Positions 1 to 7,922 of a stretch of DNA of 64,000 bases are shown one piece after another. This DNA comes from a virus, in IMG/VR virus record IMGVR_UViG_3300031608_000001, positions 1 through 64,000 of that record. One strand, 5' to 3'. A program made the translations under genes and the position numbers. The stretch's first letter is position 1; each line of letters begins with the position of its first letter. The notes beneath the pieces were generated by a model. That model was not told where the DNA came from and ran no database searches. It saw only the letters and a list, made by a program, of their open reading frames with translations.

Positions 1-121
1 CATTATGCCCAATTAACGACTTTTTCTTCTTCGATTCTCTCCATCTTAGAAAATCCAACGCAACTTCTCTTGTAGAATGTGTTAATGTGCTTACTGGTGT
101 TTTTACTTTTACTTTTTTCAT
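1..121 (-). CDS. Hypothetical basic protein, N-terminal part (runs off window)
   Basis: Only the first 40 codons are inside the window; the reading frame is open to position 1. The ATG at 121 has an AGGG ribosome-binding sequence 8 nt upstream. The visible segment begins MKKVKVKTPVSTL and is rich in lysine and arginine. It follows the upstream gene by 14 nt in the same direction, as in the rest of the operon. No family is recognised and no function is proposed. Confidence 0.5.
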   Translation of the reverse strand, partial: MKKVKVKTPVSTLTHSTREVALDFLRWRESKKKKSLIGHN

Positions 122-135
122 ATTAATGCCCTGTG

Positions 136-399
136 TTACCATTTGTTTTGGTCAACGCCTCTTGTATTGTAATCACTTTTAGGTGATGCTTTATCATAGT
201 TGTAAGGAACCGAAACTGCGTATGGATCTGTCATTCCTTTTCCTATCCATGTAAACTTATTATAAACTGTAGACGGATTTATATGATCAAAGTATCTGTC
301 TACACAGGTATCTTTTTCTTCTGCGTATGCTTCTACTTCATCATACGTTCCGTATACTAATTCGTTATTGTTTAGTTTTGCTAGTTCCGTGTTGCTCAT
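136..399 (-). CDS. Hypothetical protein (87 aa)
   Basis: An 87-residue soluble, acidic protein with many Asp, Glu and Tyr residues and no membrane segment. Its ATG at 399 overlaps the end of the upstream gene (stop at 396) in ATGA style, which supports both the start and the reality of the gene. No recognised domain. Confidence 0.6.
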   Translation of the reverse strand: MSNTELAKLNNNELVYGTYDEVEAYAEEKDTCVDRYFDHINPSTVYNKFTWIGKGMTDPYAVSVPYNYDKASPKSDYNTRGVDQNKW

Positions 400-716
400 A
401 ATCTGCTAATTTGTCCTAAGTAATTATCTACTTGTGGATCGTTTAATCCTCTTAGCACATCATCGGTGATGTCTGTGTCGTAGCATAGTTCACCTTGCCA
501 AAAAACTGCTAACTCCCACTTACCTTTAATAGGACGCATACCTGACTTATGTGCTTCAGGATCTTGCGATTCGATATACTCGTCGTCCATGTTATTAATA
601 AGTTCGAACTCTGGTATTAAACTAGCACCATAGCCATTTGAAAACTCGTATATACGATGCCTGCCGCCCATGTGATGAGCTGATTCCTCTTTAATATATT
701 TTCTCCACCTAAGCAT
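396..716 (-). CDS. Hypothetical protein (106 aa)
   Basis: The frame opens with a TTG at 737, but the ATG at 716 (MLRWRKYIKEES) has a GGAG sequence about 10 nt upstream and is the better start. It then overlaps the upstream gene by 8 nt. The protein is soluble with a mixed-charge N-terminus. Family not recognised; it sits in a run of small unknown genes next to the DNA ligase. Confidence 0.6.
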   Translation of the reverse strand: MLRWRKYIKEESAHHMGGRHRIYEFSNGYGASLIPEFELINNMDDEYIESQDPEAHKSGMRPIKGKWELAVFWQGELCYDTDITDDVLRGLNDPQVDNYLGQISRL

Positions 717-1248
717 GTGGTTCTGTCTCCGGGTCAACTAAAAACTCATCGTCTAGGCTTTCGCCTTCTATACTTTCTTGTTCTTCGTCAAGGTAATCTG
801 TGATAGCAAATCTTTCGTTTAGTTCTTGGCCTAGCTCGTCATCGTCCCAAAAGTCTCTGCTCTGTTCACTAATTGACATCTCGCCTGTTTCTAATGTACC
901 GCAAAAGTCATTGCCGCCTTCATGGAACTGTAATTTAATATCAACATCAGGATTATTAGCCATGTAAGTAATACATGCTTCATCCGGTGGTCCCCACGCA
1001 CTTTCGCAATAGCCAACAATAGCAGAAGTAGTATCATTAATTGTTTCCAGTTCTAAATTAGCATCGGTTAGTGAAATGTCCCACTTAGTGCCCCAAGTGT
1101 TAATTGCGTCGTCATAATCCCAATTACCAATTGGGACCATTGCTTCTAGTAACCCATCGCTACTTGTATCTGTTGCTTTACTCCATATTGCTTCGACCTT
1201 TTCTGTAGGTCCTTCAATTACAATATGATTACTACACCAATTTGGCAT
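709..1248 (-). CDS. Api92-like / DUF1281-type phage protein
   Basis: The N-terminus MPNWCSNHIVIEG is the hallmark of the Api92/DUF1281 family, a ferredoxin-like fold found in phages and integrative elements whose function is unknown. The glycine/tryptophan core (AWGPPDEACI, about residues 85-95) is also typical. The C-terminal 40 residues are a strongly acidic tail beyond the usual domain. It lies 1 nt downstream of the DNA ligase gene in one operon. The family call rests on the N-terminal signature. Confidence 0.65.
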   Translation of the reverse strand: MPNWCSNHIVIEGPTEKVEAIWSKATDTSSDGLLEAMVPIGNWDYDDAINTWGTKWDISLTDANLELETINDTTSAIVGYCESAWGPPDEACITYMANNPDVDIKLQFHEGGNDFCGTLETGEMSISEQSRDFWDDDELGQELNERFAITDYLDEEQESIEGESLDDEFLVDPETEPHA

Positions 1249-1249
1249 C

Positions 1250-2518
1250 TTACAGTTTCTCCCCTAGTTCAAAACCTCTAAAGGTCTTAAACCTTGGAAA
1301 CCTTAGGCTCCAAACATCGTCAGCGTCTTGGCTTTGTGTTGCCGCATCTGCTCTAATCTCTACTAACTGCCCGATAACTGATTCCTTAACTGCCCATACA
1401 TCTTTACGCATGTCATCAGTTAATCCGCTACCAACATTAAGGTGGAAGTCTTTGCCATCATCGTTACCTTCAACAACAAACGCACCAAGCATACCAGCAT
1501 TTTTGCCTGTACCCTCTTCAACGCCAACTACTGTTAGTGTAACTTCAATGAAAGGTTTGATCTTTAACCAAGCATGACTACGTTTACATTTGTAGCCATC
1601 ATGTGCTGGCTTTATCATTAGACCCTCATAGCCTTCTTCTAACGCAAGTTTGTTCATTGCTTTGAACTGTGCCTGCCCTTCGTCTAAGTCTAGGTTAACA
1701 AGTGTTGCTTCAACTAACTGTATTCTGTAGTTGAACAAACTGCTCAACTGAGTTAGCCTATCACGTCTATCAATAGCACTCATTGTAGTGCCTGCCGCGT
1801 TAAACTCTTCAAGTGTTAGCATGTCAAATACAGCAAGATATGAATCCTCAGTCTGAGCACCCTCTTTTCTGTGTACTTGTCTCATAAGTGTTTGGAAGTC
1901 TTCTGACATCACTTCGCCATCAAATACCATGCCTTCAAACTCTGGCTTACTTAATGCTTCGTTAATGTGTGGAAAGTTTTCTAGTAACTTACCATTACGT
2001 GAATACAATGTAGCATCACCGTTTCGCACAATAGCAATAACTCTAACGCCATCGTATTTGTATTCAATATAACATACTCCAGCAATCTTCTTAGGATGTT
2101 TAGCACCATCATGTGCTAACATACAACCAAATAGTGGAATAGTATCTTTTTTAACTTTGTTAATAAGTTTAGCACCAGTACCACAACGAAGGTCTTTGAT
2201 TAGTATTCGTCTGTACCAATCGTTCCATTGTTCGTTAGTTGCTTTATCGCAAAGTGCCTGTATGGCATCACGAGCCGCATGTCCAGTAGTCTGTCTAAAC
2301 TCTAAGTCTGTAGCAAGGTCGTTAAATTCATCTAAAGTAATGCCTTCGCCATCTTGCTCACTAAACGGAACTTGCTTAACACCAAAAGTAATTAACGGAT
2401 CAAGACACTTTGTAGCACCATCAATGAATACTGAATCCATTTCCTGCTCAATAACGTCTTGCTTGAATAGAGAACTATTGTTGCTCTCTAGTTTTTGTAT
2501 AATGTTCCATGGATTCAT
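1250..2518 (-). CDS. ATP-dependent DNA ligase, T4 gp30-like
   Basis: Joins nicks in duplex DNA during replication and repair. The nucleotidyltransferase motif I is visible as EYKYDGVR with the adenylated lysine at about residue 154; motif III-like FDGEV lies at 199-203, and motifs IV/V (EGLMIKP, WLKIKPF) near 297-325, followed by an OB-fold region. At 422 aa it is somewhat shorter than T4 gp30 (487 aa). The ATG at 2518 overlaps the upstream stop by 4 nt (ATGA), which fixes the start. Symbol left blank because the orthology to gene 30 is by motif and size only. Confidence 0.93.
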   Translation of the reverse strand: MNPWNIIQKLESNNSSLFKQDVIEQEMDSVFIDGATKCLDPLITFGVKQVPFSEQDGEGITLDEFNDLATDLEFRQTTGHAARDAIQALCDKATNEQWNDWYRRILIKDLRCGTGAKLINKVKKDTIPLFGCMLAHDGAKHPKKIAGVCYIEYKYDGVRVIAIVRNGDATLYSRNGKLLENFPHINEALSKPEFEGMVFDGEVMSEDFQTLMRQVHRKEGAQTEDSYLAVFDMLTLEEFNAAGTTMSAIDRRDRLTQLSSLFNYRIQLVEATLVNLDLDEGQAQFKAMNKLALEEGYEGLMIKPAHDGYKCKRSHAWLKIKPFIEVTLTVVGVEEGTGKNAGMLGAFVVEGNDDGKDFHLNVGSGLTDDMRKDVWAVKESVIGQLVEIRADAATQSQDADDVWSLRFPRFKTFRGFELGEKL

Positions 2519-2868
2519 GATTTCTCCTTTTTTGTGTTATAATCTGCCATCGCTTCTTTGATCATTGTGCGATACTCACCCATCAACTGCCAACCGTTTA
2601 GGTCTCCTGATGATTGAATGTCAAAACCATAGCCATCTTTAACTTGTCTATTTGGCTTAAATGAAACTTGCTCTACAAAACCAAATTCGATTTTGTAGTA
2701 TTTCTTTTGATGGTAAGTTCCTCTCTTGTCGCCATGTAACCAAAAAGTATCATCTTTGCCTTGAACAGGAGTCATTACAGCACCTGTTGTAGCCTTAATA
2801 AACTTTTTCATATCGTCCGTGTGTTGATACTTTGAAGCAAGGACGGTTGTGTTTCTTTGCGTAATCAC
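2515..2868 (-). CDS. Hypothetical protein (117 aa), GTG start
   Basis: Starts at a GTG that shares one base with the upstream TAG stop; an AGGTGG ribosome-binding sequence lies just ahead. The protein is basic and soluble (MKKFIKATTGAV region, QKKYYKIEFGF). No family recognised. It is translationally coupled to the gene upstream and to the ligase downstream. Confidence 0.6.
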   Translation of the reverse strand: MITQRNTTVLASKYQHTDDMKKFIKATTGAVMTPVQGKDDTFWLHGDKRGTYHQKKYYKIEFGFVEQVSFKPNRQVKDGYGFDIQSSGDLNGWQLMGEYRTMIKEAMADYNTKKEKS

Positions 2869-3353
2869 TATGCCACCTCTGCTTTAAGTTGAGCATCGTT
2901 GTGATCGAACCAACCATTAGCAGTCTTGAACTGACATTTGTAGTCAGAACGATCATTGCCTGGAAGTGGAATCCACTGTTCAGCCTTACCAATAATACCA
3001 CGTGCCCAAAAGTTATCATCGTCACGCGGAGTATGATTAGTCTGTGCTAACCATCTGTCACCGCCCCAACGGAATTGGATTGGTGTTTCCCAATGCTCAC
3101 ATATTTCGCCTTTGCCGTCACCGTCTTTGCCTAGTTGACGAATTTCAAAATCTAAAATGTATTCTTGCGAACCACCATTGTTATATTCAATGATGTTGGT
3201 TAGACCCGGAATGCCGTCAGCCTCAATCTTAGCAACTTGCTTGTCAGTAAGATCATCAACAAAGTACGTTGTACCGCCCTTGAACTTCCAATGTGGATTC
3301 TGTTCATCACCGTAATTTTCTTTGTATTGCGACTGGATAACTAATGTATGCAT
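2868..3353 (-). CDS. Hypothetical protein (161 aa), first gene of an early operon
   Basis: A soluble, acidic protein of unknown family, rich in Gly, Asp and Trp (RWGGDRWLAQ near 115). It is the first gene after a consensus sigma-70-type promoter (3392-3420) and has a strong TAGGAG ribosome-binding sequence. It heads an operon that runs through the DNA ligase gene. No function can be assigned. Confidence 0.65.
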   Translation of the reverse strand: MHTLVIQSQYKENYGDEQNPHWKFKGGTTYFVDDLTDKQVAKIEADGIPGLTNIIEYNNGGSQEYILDFEIRQLGKDGDGKGEICEHWETPIQFRWGGDRWLAQTNHTPRDDDNFWARGIIGKAEQWIPLPGNDRSDYKCQFKTANGWFDHNDAQLKAEVA

Positions 3354-3391
3354 AATAAAAACTCCTACGTCTTTTGTTAAACTATGTGCAT

Positions 3392-3420
3392 ATTATACTA
3401 AAAAACCGCCGTGAGGTCAA
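3392..3420 (-). promoter_or_regulatory. Early sigma-70-type promoter
   Basis: On the minus strand TTGACC, 17 bp, TATAAT. The leader to the start codon at 3353 is about 38 nt, carries TAGGAG, and is nearly identical to the leaders at 11181 and 38071. Confidence 0.85.
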
Positions 3421-3447
3421 CCTTTTTTACCACTTTTTTTGGTATAT

Positions 3448-4353
3448 TTAACTATTTGATCGCATTATTACATCGTTAACTTTAAGTTTAGATGTATTTT
3501 GTAGGAAAACCCCACGATTTTTGCCTTCTGGCATATAACGATAGCTCAGGCTGTCGTGTAATAACTGTATACCTCTTTCACCGTAATACTTCTTCAAAGG
3601 CCATTCTCTCATCATTTCTTCGTATGTATCTGAAGTAGGTTTTGCTAACTCACCTATATACCGACTAGGACTAGTATCTTCCTTTTGCCAGTCTTTTGAA
3701 TACCCAAATGTATCAAAATCCCATTTGTAGAAATTATATAATACATCTAGTACTCTATCCCTATTATCGCATTGCTCAATAACATTTTGCCACGGAAATC
3801 CACTGCTTAACTCATTTCTATGTGGCGTAGGATTTTGCATTGCTACAGGCTTAATGTAGCCATAGTGTTCCATAAAGCGATGTCTAGTGTGCTCGTACAT
3901 TTCTTCCATACGTTCAAAGCACCCAATGTAATCAACTCTTGGTGCTGTAGTATCATCTACTAGGTAATATATTTGTGGTGTTTTATGCATTGCCCATAAA
4001 CTTGTTACAGTTACAGGATCTAGGTATGTCAATAGATTTGATACATCTTTAGGCTTACCAAAGAATCTCCAATTAACCCAATATTCAAACGACATATCTG
4101 ATGCCGCCAACGGGCCTGCCATGCCCCATCTCCATAGACTAACTTCTCTATCATACGGATTCCTTACCATTGCCATTTTGTAGTTGGCATCAGGATTATC
4201 CATATAATGACAAGCCGTACTAACAGGACTATGGTTATCGAATATCTCTATATCAGTATTTGTACCATAGTTCTCTAGGAACATTTTAAAGGATTTACCA
4301 CCGGTACGTGGTATGTGGATAAAGAGTAAATCTTGTTCCGGTAAGTAAAACAT
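3448..4353 (-). CDS. Sulfotransferase family protein
   Basis: Predicted to transfer a sulfuryl group from PAPS to an acceptor such as a glycan. The N-terminal 5'-phosphosulfate loop IPRTGGKSF (residues 14-22) and the 3'-phosphate-binding motif MVRNPYDREVS (about 62-72) are both intact. 301 residues is a normal length. It is the last gene before an intergenic promoter region and is coupled by TAATG to the upstream gene. Three further sulfotransferase-like genes occur at 38729, 59926 and 60762. The acceptor is unknown. Confidence 0.82.
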   Translation of the reverse strand: MFYLPEQDLLFIHIPRTGGKSFKMFLENYGTNTDIEIFDNHSPVSTACHYMDNPDANYKMAMVRNPYDREVSLWRWGMAGPLAASDMSFEYWVNWRFFGKPKDVSNLLTYLDPVTVTSLWAMHKTPQIYYLVDDTTAPRVDYIGCFERMEEMYEHTRHRFMEHYGYIKPVAMQNPTPHRNELSSGFPWQNVIEQCDNRDRVLDVLYNFYKWDFDTFGYSKDWQKEDTSPSRYIGELAKPTSDTYEEMMREWPLKKYYGERGIQLLHDSLSYRYMPEGKNRGVFLQNTSKLKVNDVIMRSNS

Positions 4354-4673
4354 TATTTTAAGTTTGCGTTCTTAAAAAGTTCGTCAGTTCCAGCAGTAAC
4401 AACTGCCTCGACTTTTGCTAAGTTAAGATAGATCTCAACTTTTTCAGTGTGCTTATTCCATAGCCTTGATAAATCAGAGGCGTGGTTAGGATCAAGCGGT
4501 ATAGCACCTTCTATATCAGAACCCATTAGCTCAGACTCATTACCGCGTTCATCGGTAATAATTAACTTGTCACAGTATTGACTTGGTATCGATGATGGAA
4601 ATACTTCTTTAAGCATTTTATCAAAGTTACTTAGTTTGGAGTTATGGGTGAGAATTATTTTTCTCAGTGCCAT
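4353..4673 (-). CDS. Hypothetical protein (106 aa)
   Basis: Soluble protein with alternating charged helices and no recognised motif. Its stop overlaps the ATG of the sulfotransferase gene (TAATG), and it starts 5 nt after the upstream gene. Position in a late-type gene block (possible late promoter at 5675) suggests, but does not show, a structural or assembly role. Confidence 0.6.
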   Translation of the reverse strand: MALRKIILTHNSKLSNFDKMLKEVFPSSIPSQYCDKLIITDERGNESELMGSDIEGAIPLDPNHASDLSRLWNKHTEKVEIYLNLAKVEAVVTAGTDELFKNANLK

Positions 4674-4677
4674 AACT

Positions 4678-5319
4678 CTACTTCTTCTTAACTGCTGAGT
4701 TTTTTGGTCTGCCTGGCTTAGGTGCTGGTTTTAACTCCGGCGCTCTTGCGTAGGCTTCTTCTCTTTTGCTATGTGCGTCAGCTCTCATCTGATTTTGGAC
4801 ACTATCAATATCTGATTCAATAAGGTCTGCTTGTCTTAGCAGTTGTTGAGCGATTTCTAACTGCTCTTCAGCCTCTCTTCCAGATAGTTGTTTTGGTCTT
4901 TCGATCTGATTAACAGCATCCATTACAGATGTATCAGCAAGAGTTGGTTTGTCCATCTCTTGACCTTTCTGAATGTCACCGATAGCACTATTAAGATCAC
5001 CTAAAGGTATTCTGTCTTTAGTGGTTGGTAGCATAACTACTTCACTGACAGGTACTTTAGTGATTAATTTGTCTTCGTGTAACGCTTTTAGCATAATTCT
5101 ACCATCACTAAAGTTTCTACCGTTTAGTACATTGGCTAAATCATTATTATTCTGTGCTTCTAGGCTTTCGACCTCTCTGACTAGTTCATCATGTTGAGTA
5201 ATTCCTAGTTCACCTGACATCACAACTAATGCGTTTTCAGGCTCCCCAGGAACTTCTCTAAATAAAACTAGACATTTACGATCGCGCCATTCGGCAACAT
5301 GCTTCATTATGTCTGGCAT
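4678..5319 (-). CDS. Hypothetical protein with basic C-terminal tail
   Basis: A 213-residue protein with a folded N-terminal half, a long charged helix (about 135-185, coiled-coil like) and a Lys/Pro-rich tail ending in a KPGRPKNS motif that resembles an AT-hook core. The tail could bind nucleic acid. No family is recognised. It follows the acidic gene at 5321 by one base. Confidence 0.6.
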   Translation of the reverse strand: MPDIMKHVAEWRDRKCLVLFREVPGEPENALVVMSGELGITQHDELVREVESLEAQNNNDLANVLNGRNFSDGRIMLKALHEDKLITKVPVSEVVMLPTTKDRIPLGDLNSAIGDIQKGQEMDKPTLADTSVMDAVNQIERPKQLSGREAEEQLEIAQQLLRQADLIESDIDSVQNQMRADAHSKREEAYARAPELKPAPKPGRPKNSAVKKK

Positions 5320-5320
5320 A

Positions 5321-5638
5321 TTATTCCTCTACTGGTGCTTCTTCTTCTGCCGGTGCTTCACCTTCAACCGGTTGCTGAGCCTGTGCTACGGCACCCAAGA
5401 ACATGGAAAGTTTATCATAAACTGCTCCAACTTGTGATGCTTCGTTGCCTTTAAAGGCTCCTCTTTGAACTGCTAAGTCTACAATCTGCATAAGCATAGA
5501 AAGTTCTTCCAGGCTAAGTGCCGGATCGGCTTGTTGCTCTTGCTCCGGTGCTTCACCTTCAGGCATTTCGCCTACGGTGTTACCTTCGTCCGGTGCGACT
5601 GTTTCTTCTACAATCTCTGTGTTTTCGTTGTCTGCCAT
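5321..5638 (-). CDS. Acidic hypothetical protein (105 aa)
   Basis: The ATG at 5638 is directly preceded by GGAGGAAAAA, a very strong ribosome-binding site, and is preferred over a TTG at 5650. The protein is highly acidic at both ends (Glu/Pro/Ala-rich) with a helical core (LEELSMLMQIVDLAVQRGA). The strong translation signal and the possible late promoter suggest an abundant late product. No family is recognised. Confidence 0.65.
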   Translation of the reverse strand: MADNENTEIVEETVAPDEGNTVGEMPEGEAPEQEQQADPALSLEELSMLMQIVDLAVQRGAFKGNEASQVGAVYDKLSMFLGAVAQAQQPVEGEAPAEEEAPVEE

Positions 5639-5674
5639 TTTTTCCTCCAAATGGATAAATTTGTATTACAATAG

Positions 5675-5682
5675 TATTTATT
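5675..5682 (-). promoter_or_regulatory. Possible T4-type late promoter (AATAAATA)
   Basis: AATAAATA on the minus strand, 37 nt upstream of the ATG at 5638. It resembles the T4 late consensus TATAAATA. A short motif, so weak on its own. Confidence 0.3.
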
Positions 5683-5693
5683 AACTGGTGCTT

Positions 5694-6464
5694 TTATGTG
5701 AACGATAAAAAGGTGTCAATTGCAAGTTGGTCGTAAACATTAAAGGTTAACTTGGCTCCACTAAGGGTTCCACCTTTGCCGCTACCAGTATCCATAAAGA
5801 TAACACGCTCTTCATTCTTAGTGTAGTACACCAAAGGCATCTTTAAGTTGTTTACAAAATCAGGCGCCGGTTTCAATGGCGAACGATCGTGTCCAACAAA
5901 CACAATATGTCCTTTTGGTATTGCTTCAGCCCAATCATACACTCTATGAGCGTACGGCTGACCTTGCCACATTACAGTATTCGTGTTATCAACCTGTCCG
6001 TATAAGAATACGTTTTCAATTGACTTCTTCGTGATCTTCTTCTCTGCCCAAAACTCAGGATGAAACCCGCCGTGAGTAAAAAAGAAGTTTTTAAACCATG
6101 CAAAATGAGGCATCCTAGGACCAACTTCTAACATAAGGTCCCTAAAAAGATCAATACCAAAGTCTACCCTTGCTAATGTATCTCTCTGTGCTTTGCCTAA
6201 TTTAACATCATTGCCCTTTGCCCAACGATACATTTTGTTATCGTGGTTTCCTTGGATAATCATGCCATGGCCGCTATCTAATATTTCTTTAGCAAGTAAA
6301 AGACTCTCTAAAGGTTTAGGACCATAATCAATGATGTCACCAAGTTGTAGGTAATATAGGTTATTTTTACGAGCATAAGAGTAAGACGTCGCAAAGTCAG
6401 AGAATACAGAATGTACATCTCCTACTACGAGCAAACCTTTATAATTTTCTAATGGTAATTCCAC
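5694..6464 (-). CDS. Calcineurin-like metallophosphatase
   Basis: Metal-dependent phosphoesterase of the PPP/ApaH-PrpE type. Motifs GDVH (15-18), GDIIDYG (42-48) and GNHD (72-75), followed by THGG (about 130) and GHD (about 192), give all five dinuclear-metal ligand sets. Substrate could be a phosphoprotein or a dinucleoside polyphosphate; the sequence does not decide. The start is GTG, 8 nt after TAGGAG, downstream of an early promoter at 6495. Confidence 0.85.
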   Translation of the reverse strand: MELPLENYKGLLVVGDVHSVFSDFATSYSYARKNNLYYLQLGDIIDYGPKPLESLLLAKEILDSGHGMIIQGNHDNKMYRWAKGNDVKLGKAQRDTLARVDFGIDLFRDLMLEVGPRMPHFAWFKNFFFTHGGFHPEFWAEKKITKKSIENVFLYGQVDNTNTVMWQGQPYAHRVYDWAEAIPKGHIVFVGHDRSPLKPAPDFVNNLKMPLVYYTKNEERVIFMDTGSGKGGTLSGAKLTFNVYDQLAIDTFLSFT

Positions 6465-6494
6465 AACTTATACTCCTAACTAACCTATGTTGCA

Positions 6495-6523
6495 ATTATA
6501 CTAAAATTGCTCTCATAAGTCAA
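6495..6523 (-). promoter_or_regulatory. Early sigma-70-type promoter
   Basis: TTGACT, 17 bp, TATAAT on the minus strand, with a short leader and TAGGAG ahead of the GTG at 6464. Confidence 0.82.
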
Positions 6524-6529
6524 GCGATA

Positions 6530-7603
6530 TTAACGCCAATAACTTTCTAATTTACCCTCTCTAACCAGGTCAGTACTCACACAATGTGGGCCTCCTGCTA
6601 GGGTTCTCATATGCCTCATTTGAACAGGCACTGGTGTGATTCCATGCTTTTCCATGGCTTTCATCAATGGTACTTCTTCACTTGGTACTAATACATGTTG
6701 GGGATCAACACTTAATACATTCATACCAATCCAACTACTTGCTGGAGCATAGTCTTCTAAACAAGGCTGACCAACACACATTTCTTCTGTGTACCAAATC
6801 TTATCCCAATTTTTGTATATCTCGGGTACTTTATCCTTATCGACTCTACTACCATTAAGAATAACTAGACCAGGCCTAAGTGGCATAATGGTACTGTCAA
6901 CATGAGCCCAACTGTATAGGTCCTTCATTTGGTGTACCCTAAAGTCGGGGCCTAGAGCGTTCTGTAACCACTTAGCACCCATCTCATTACCGGTGTTGGA
7001 TATAAGATACAGTATGTCGTAACCCATGCGTATAAGGTTAGCAGGGTCTAGTATAGGTTCGTTATTGTTTACACTTGGGTCTCTGCCTGGTTGTATTTTA
7101 AATAAGTCATCTTGTAACATAGGCTTAGGCATCTGTAACCAATTAGCACCTTCCATCATCTTATCCATAAAGAGGTCTCGGAATAAAAAGGTTTCATGGT
7201 ACCTTGCTCTCAAACTCATAGCACCTTCGATGATCTTGTCACCTATTACAGTAACACTATCACGTGGGCAGTATGCTTCGTATTGATCGGACTTCCAATG
7301 CCCGTTGCTAACGTCTGCTGTAAAGTCCACAGCATCAAGATTAGGTCTATGTACCTTAACACCGAAATCGTTGCTTAGAACGTTGCACATTGCGTCTAAG
7401 TCCTCTTCTGCTTCGTGGTATACATGCTCTGGGTAACTACCCTTTGGCATCTTGGCATACTCTTCAGGACTTAAATTGGCATAGTTGGTAGCATGGTGAG
7501 AAAGGTCTCCATGCGGTATATTGGCACCTGTGGCAGTACCAATTATTACTTCTTTAAGTGGGTCCCATTCATTACAGGACCAAAGATCTTTATTCTGTGT
7601 CAT
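6530..7603 (-). CDS. Glycine amidinotransferase-like enzyme
   Basis: Member of the arginine:glycine amidinotransferase/guanidino-group-modifying fold. N-terminal WDPLKEVIIGT is the family signature; CPRD (about 113-116) and WAHVDST (about 233-239) carry the Asp and His of the active site, and the nucleophilic Cys is in GGPHCVSTDL at residue 341, near the C-terminus as expected. At 357 aa it is full length. It may transfer or hydrolyse amidino groups from arginine; the acceptor is unknown. It overlaps the upstream gene by 14 nt. Confidence 0.85.
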   Translation of the reverse strand: MTQNKDLWSCNEWDPLKEVIIGTATGANIPHGDLSHHATNYANLSPEEYAKMPKGSYPEHVYHEAEEDLDAMCNVLSNDFGVKVHRPNLDAVDFTADVSNGHWKSDQYEAYCPRDSVTVIGDKIIEGAMSLRARYHETFLFRDLFMDKMMEGANWLQMPKPMLQDDLFKIQPGRDPSVNNNEPILDPANLIRMGYDILYLISNTGNEMGAKWLQNALGPDFRVHQMKDLYSWAHVDSTIMPLRPGLVILNGSRVDKDKVPEIYKNWDKIWYTEEMCVGQPCLEDYAPASSWIGMNVLSVDPQHVLVPSEEVPLMKAMEKHGITPVPVQMRHMRTLAGGPHCVSTDLVREGKLESYWR

Positions 7604-7922
7604 GTGTAGTATTTACTACAATTGACTCAATATGTGGTGCTAGTCCGGTTTCTTTGCCGGTTGCTTGGAATAGTTGCACGAAGGCATTACAGTCGCCTGT
7701 ATTTTCAAAATAGATACGCCAAATATTGTCGCTACCTATCGTGGTCATATGGAATACGCCTTGAGCATTTACATCAAAGTGATCAAGTAATTCCCAAAGG
7801 GTATCATCGTCTTTGGCTGACTGAAACACTTCAAGTTTATTTTGTAACATACTTTCATAGGTAGGAGTACCAATTAAACCTTGGTACTCTATCCCTGTAA
7901 GTTTTTTACTTCTTTTAATCAT
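7590..7922 (-). CDS. Hypothetical protein (110 aa)
   Basis: Small soluble protein of unknown family. It is translationally coupled to the VWA-metallopeptidase gene upstream (TAATG) and overlaps the amidinotransferase gene downstream by 14 nt, so it belongs to the operon transcribed from 9175. The middle (WRIYFENTGDCNAFVQLF) looks like an alpha/beta mini-domain. Confidence 0.6.
   Translation of the reverse strand: MIKRSKKLTGIEYQGLIGTPTYESMLQNKLEVFQSAKDDDTLWELLDHFDVNAQGVFHMTTIGSDNIWRIYFENTGDCNAFVQLFQATGKETGLAPHIESIVVNTTHDTE

Noticed and set aside
2157-2561. Plus-strand frame of 134 codons opposite the DNA ligase
   Set aside because: Lies within a confidently assigned ligase gene; no expression signals and no protein-like pattern.
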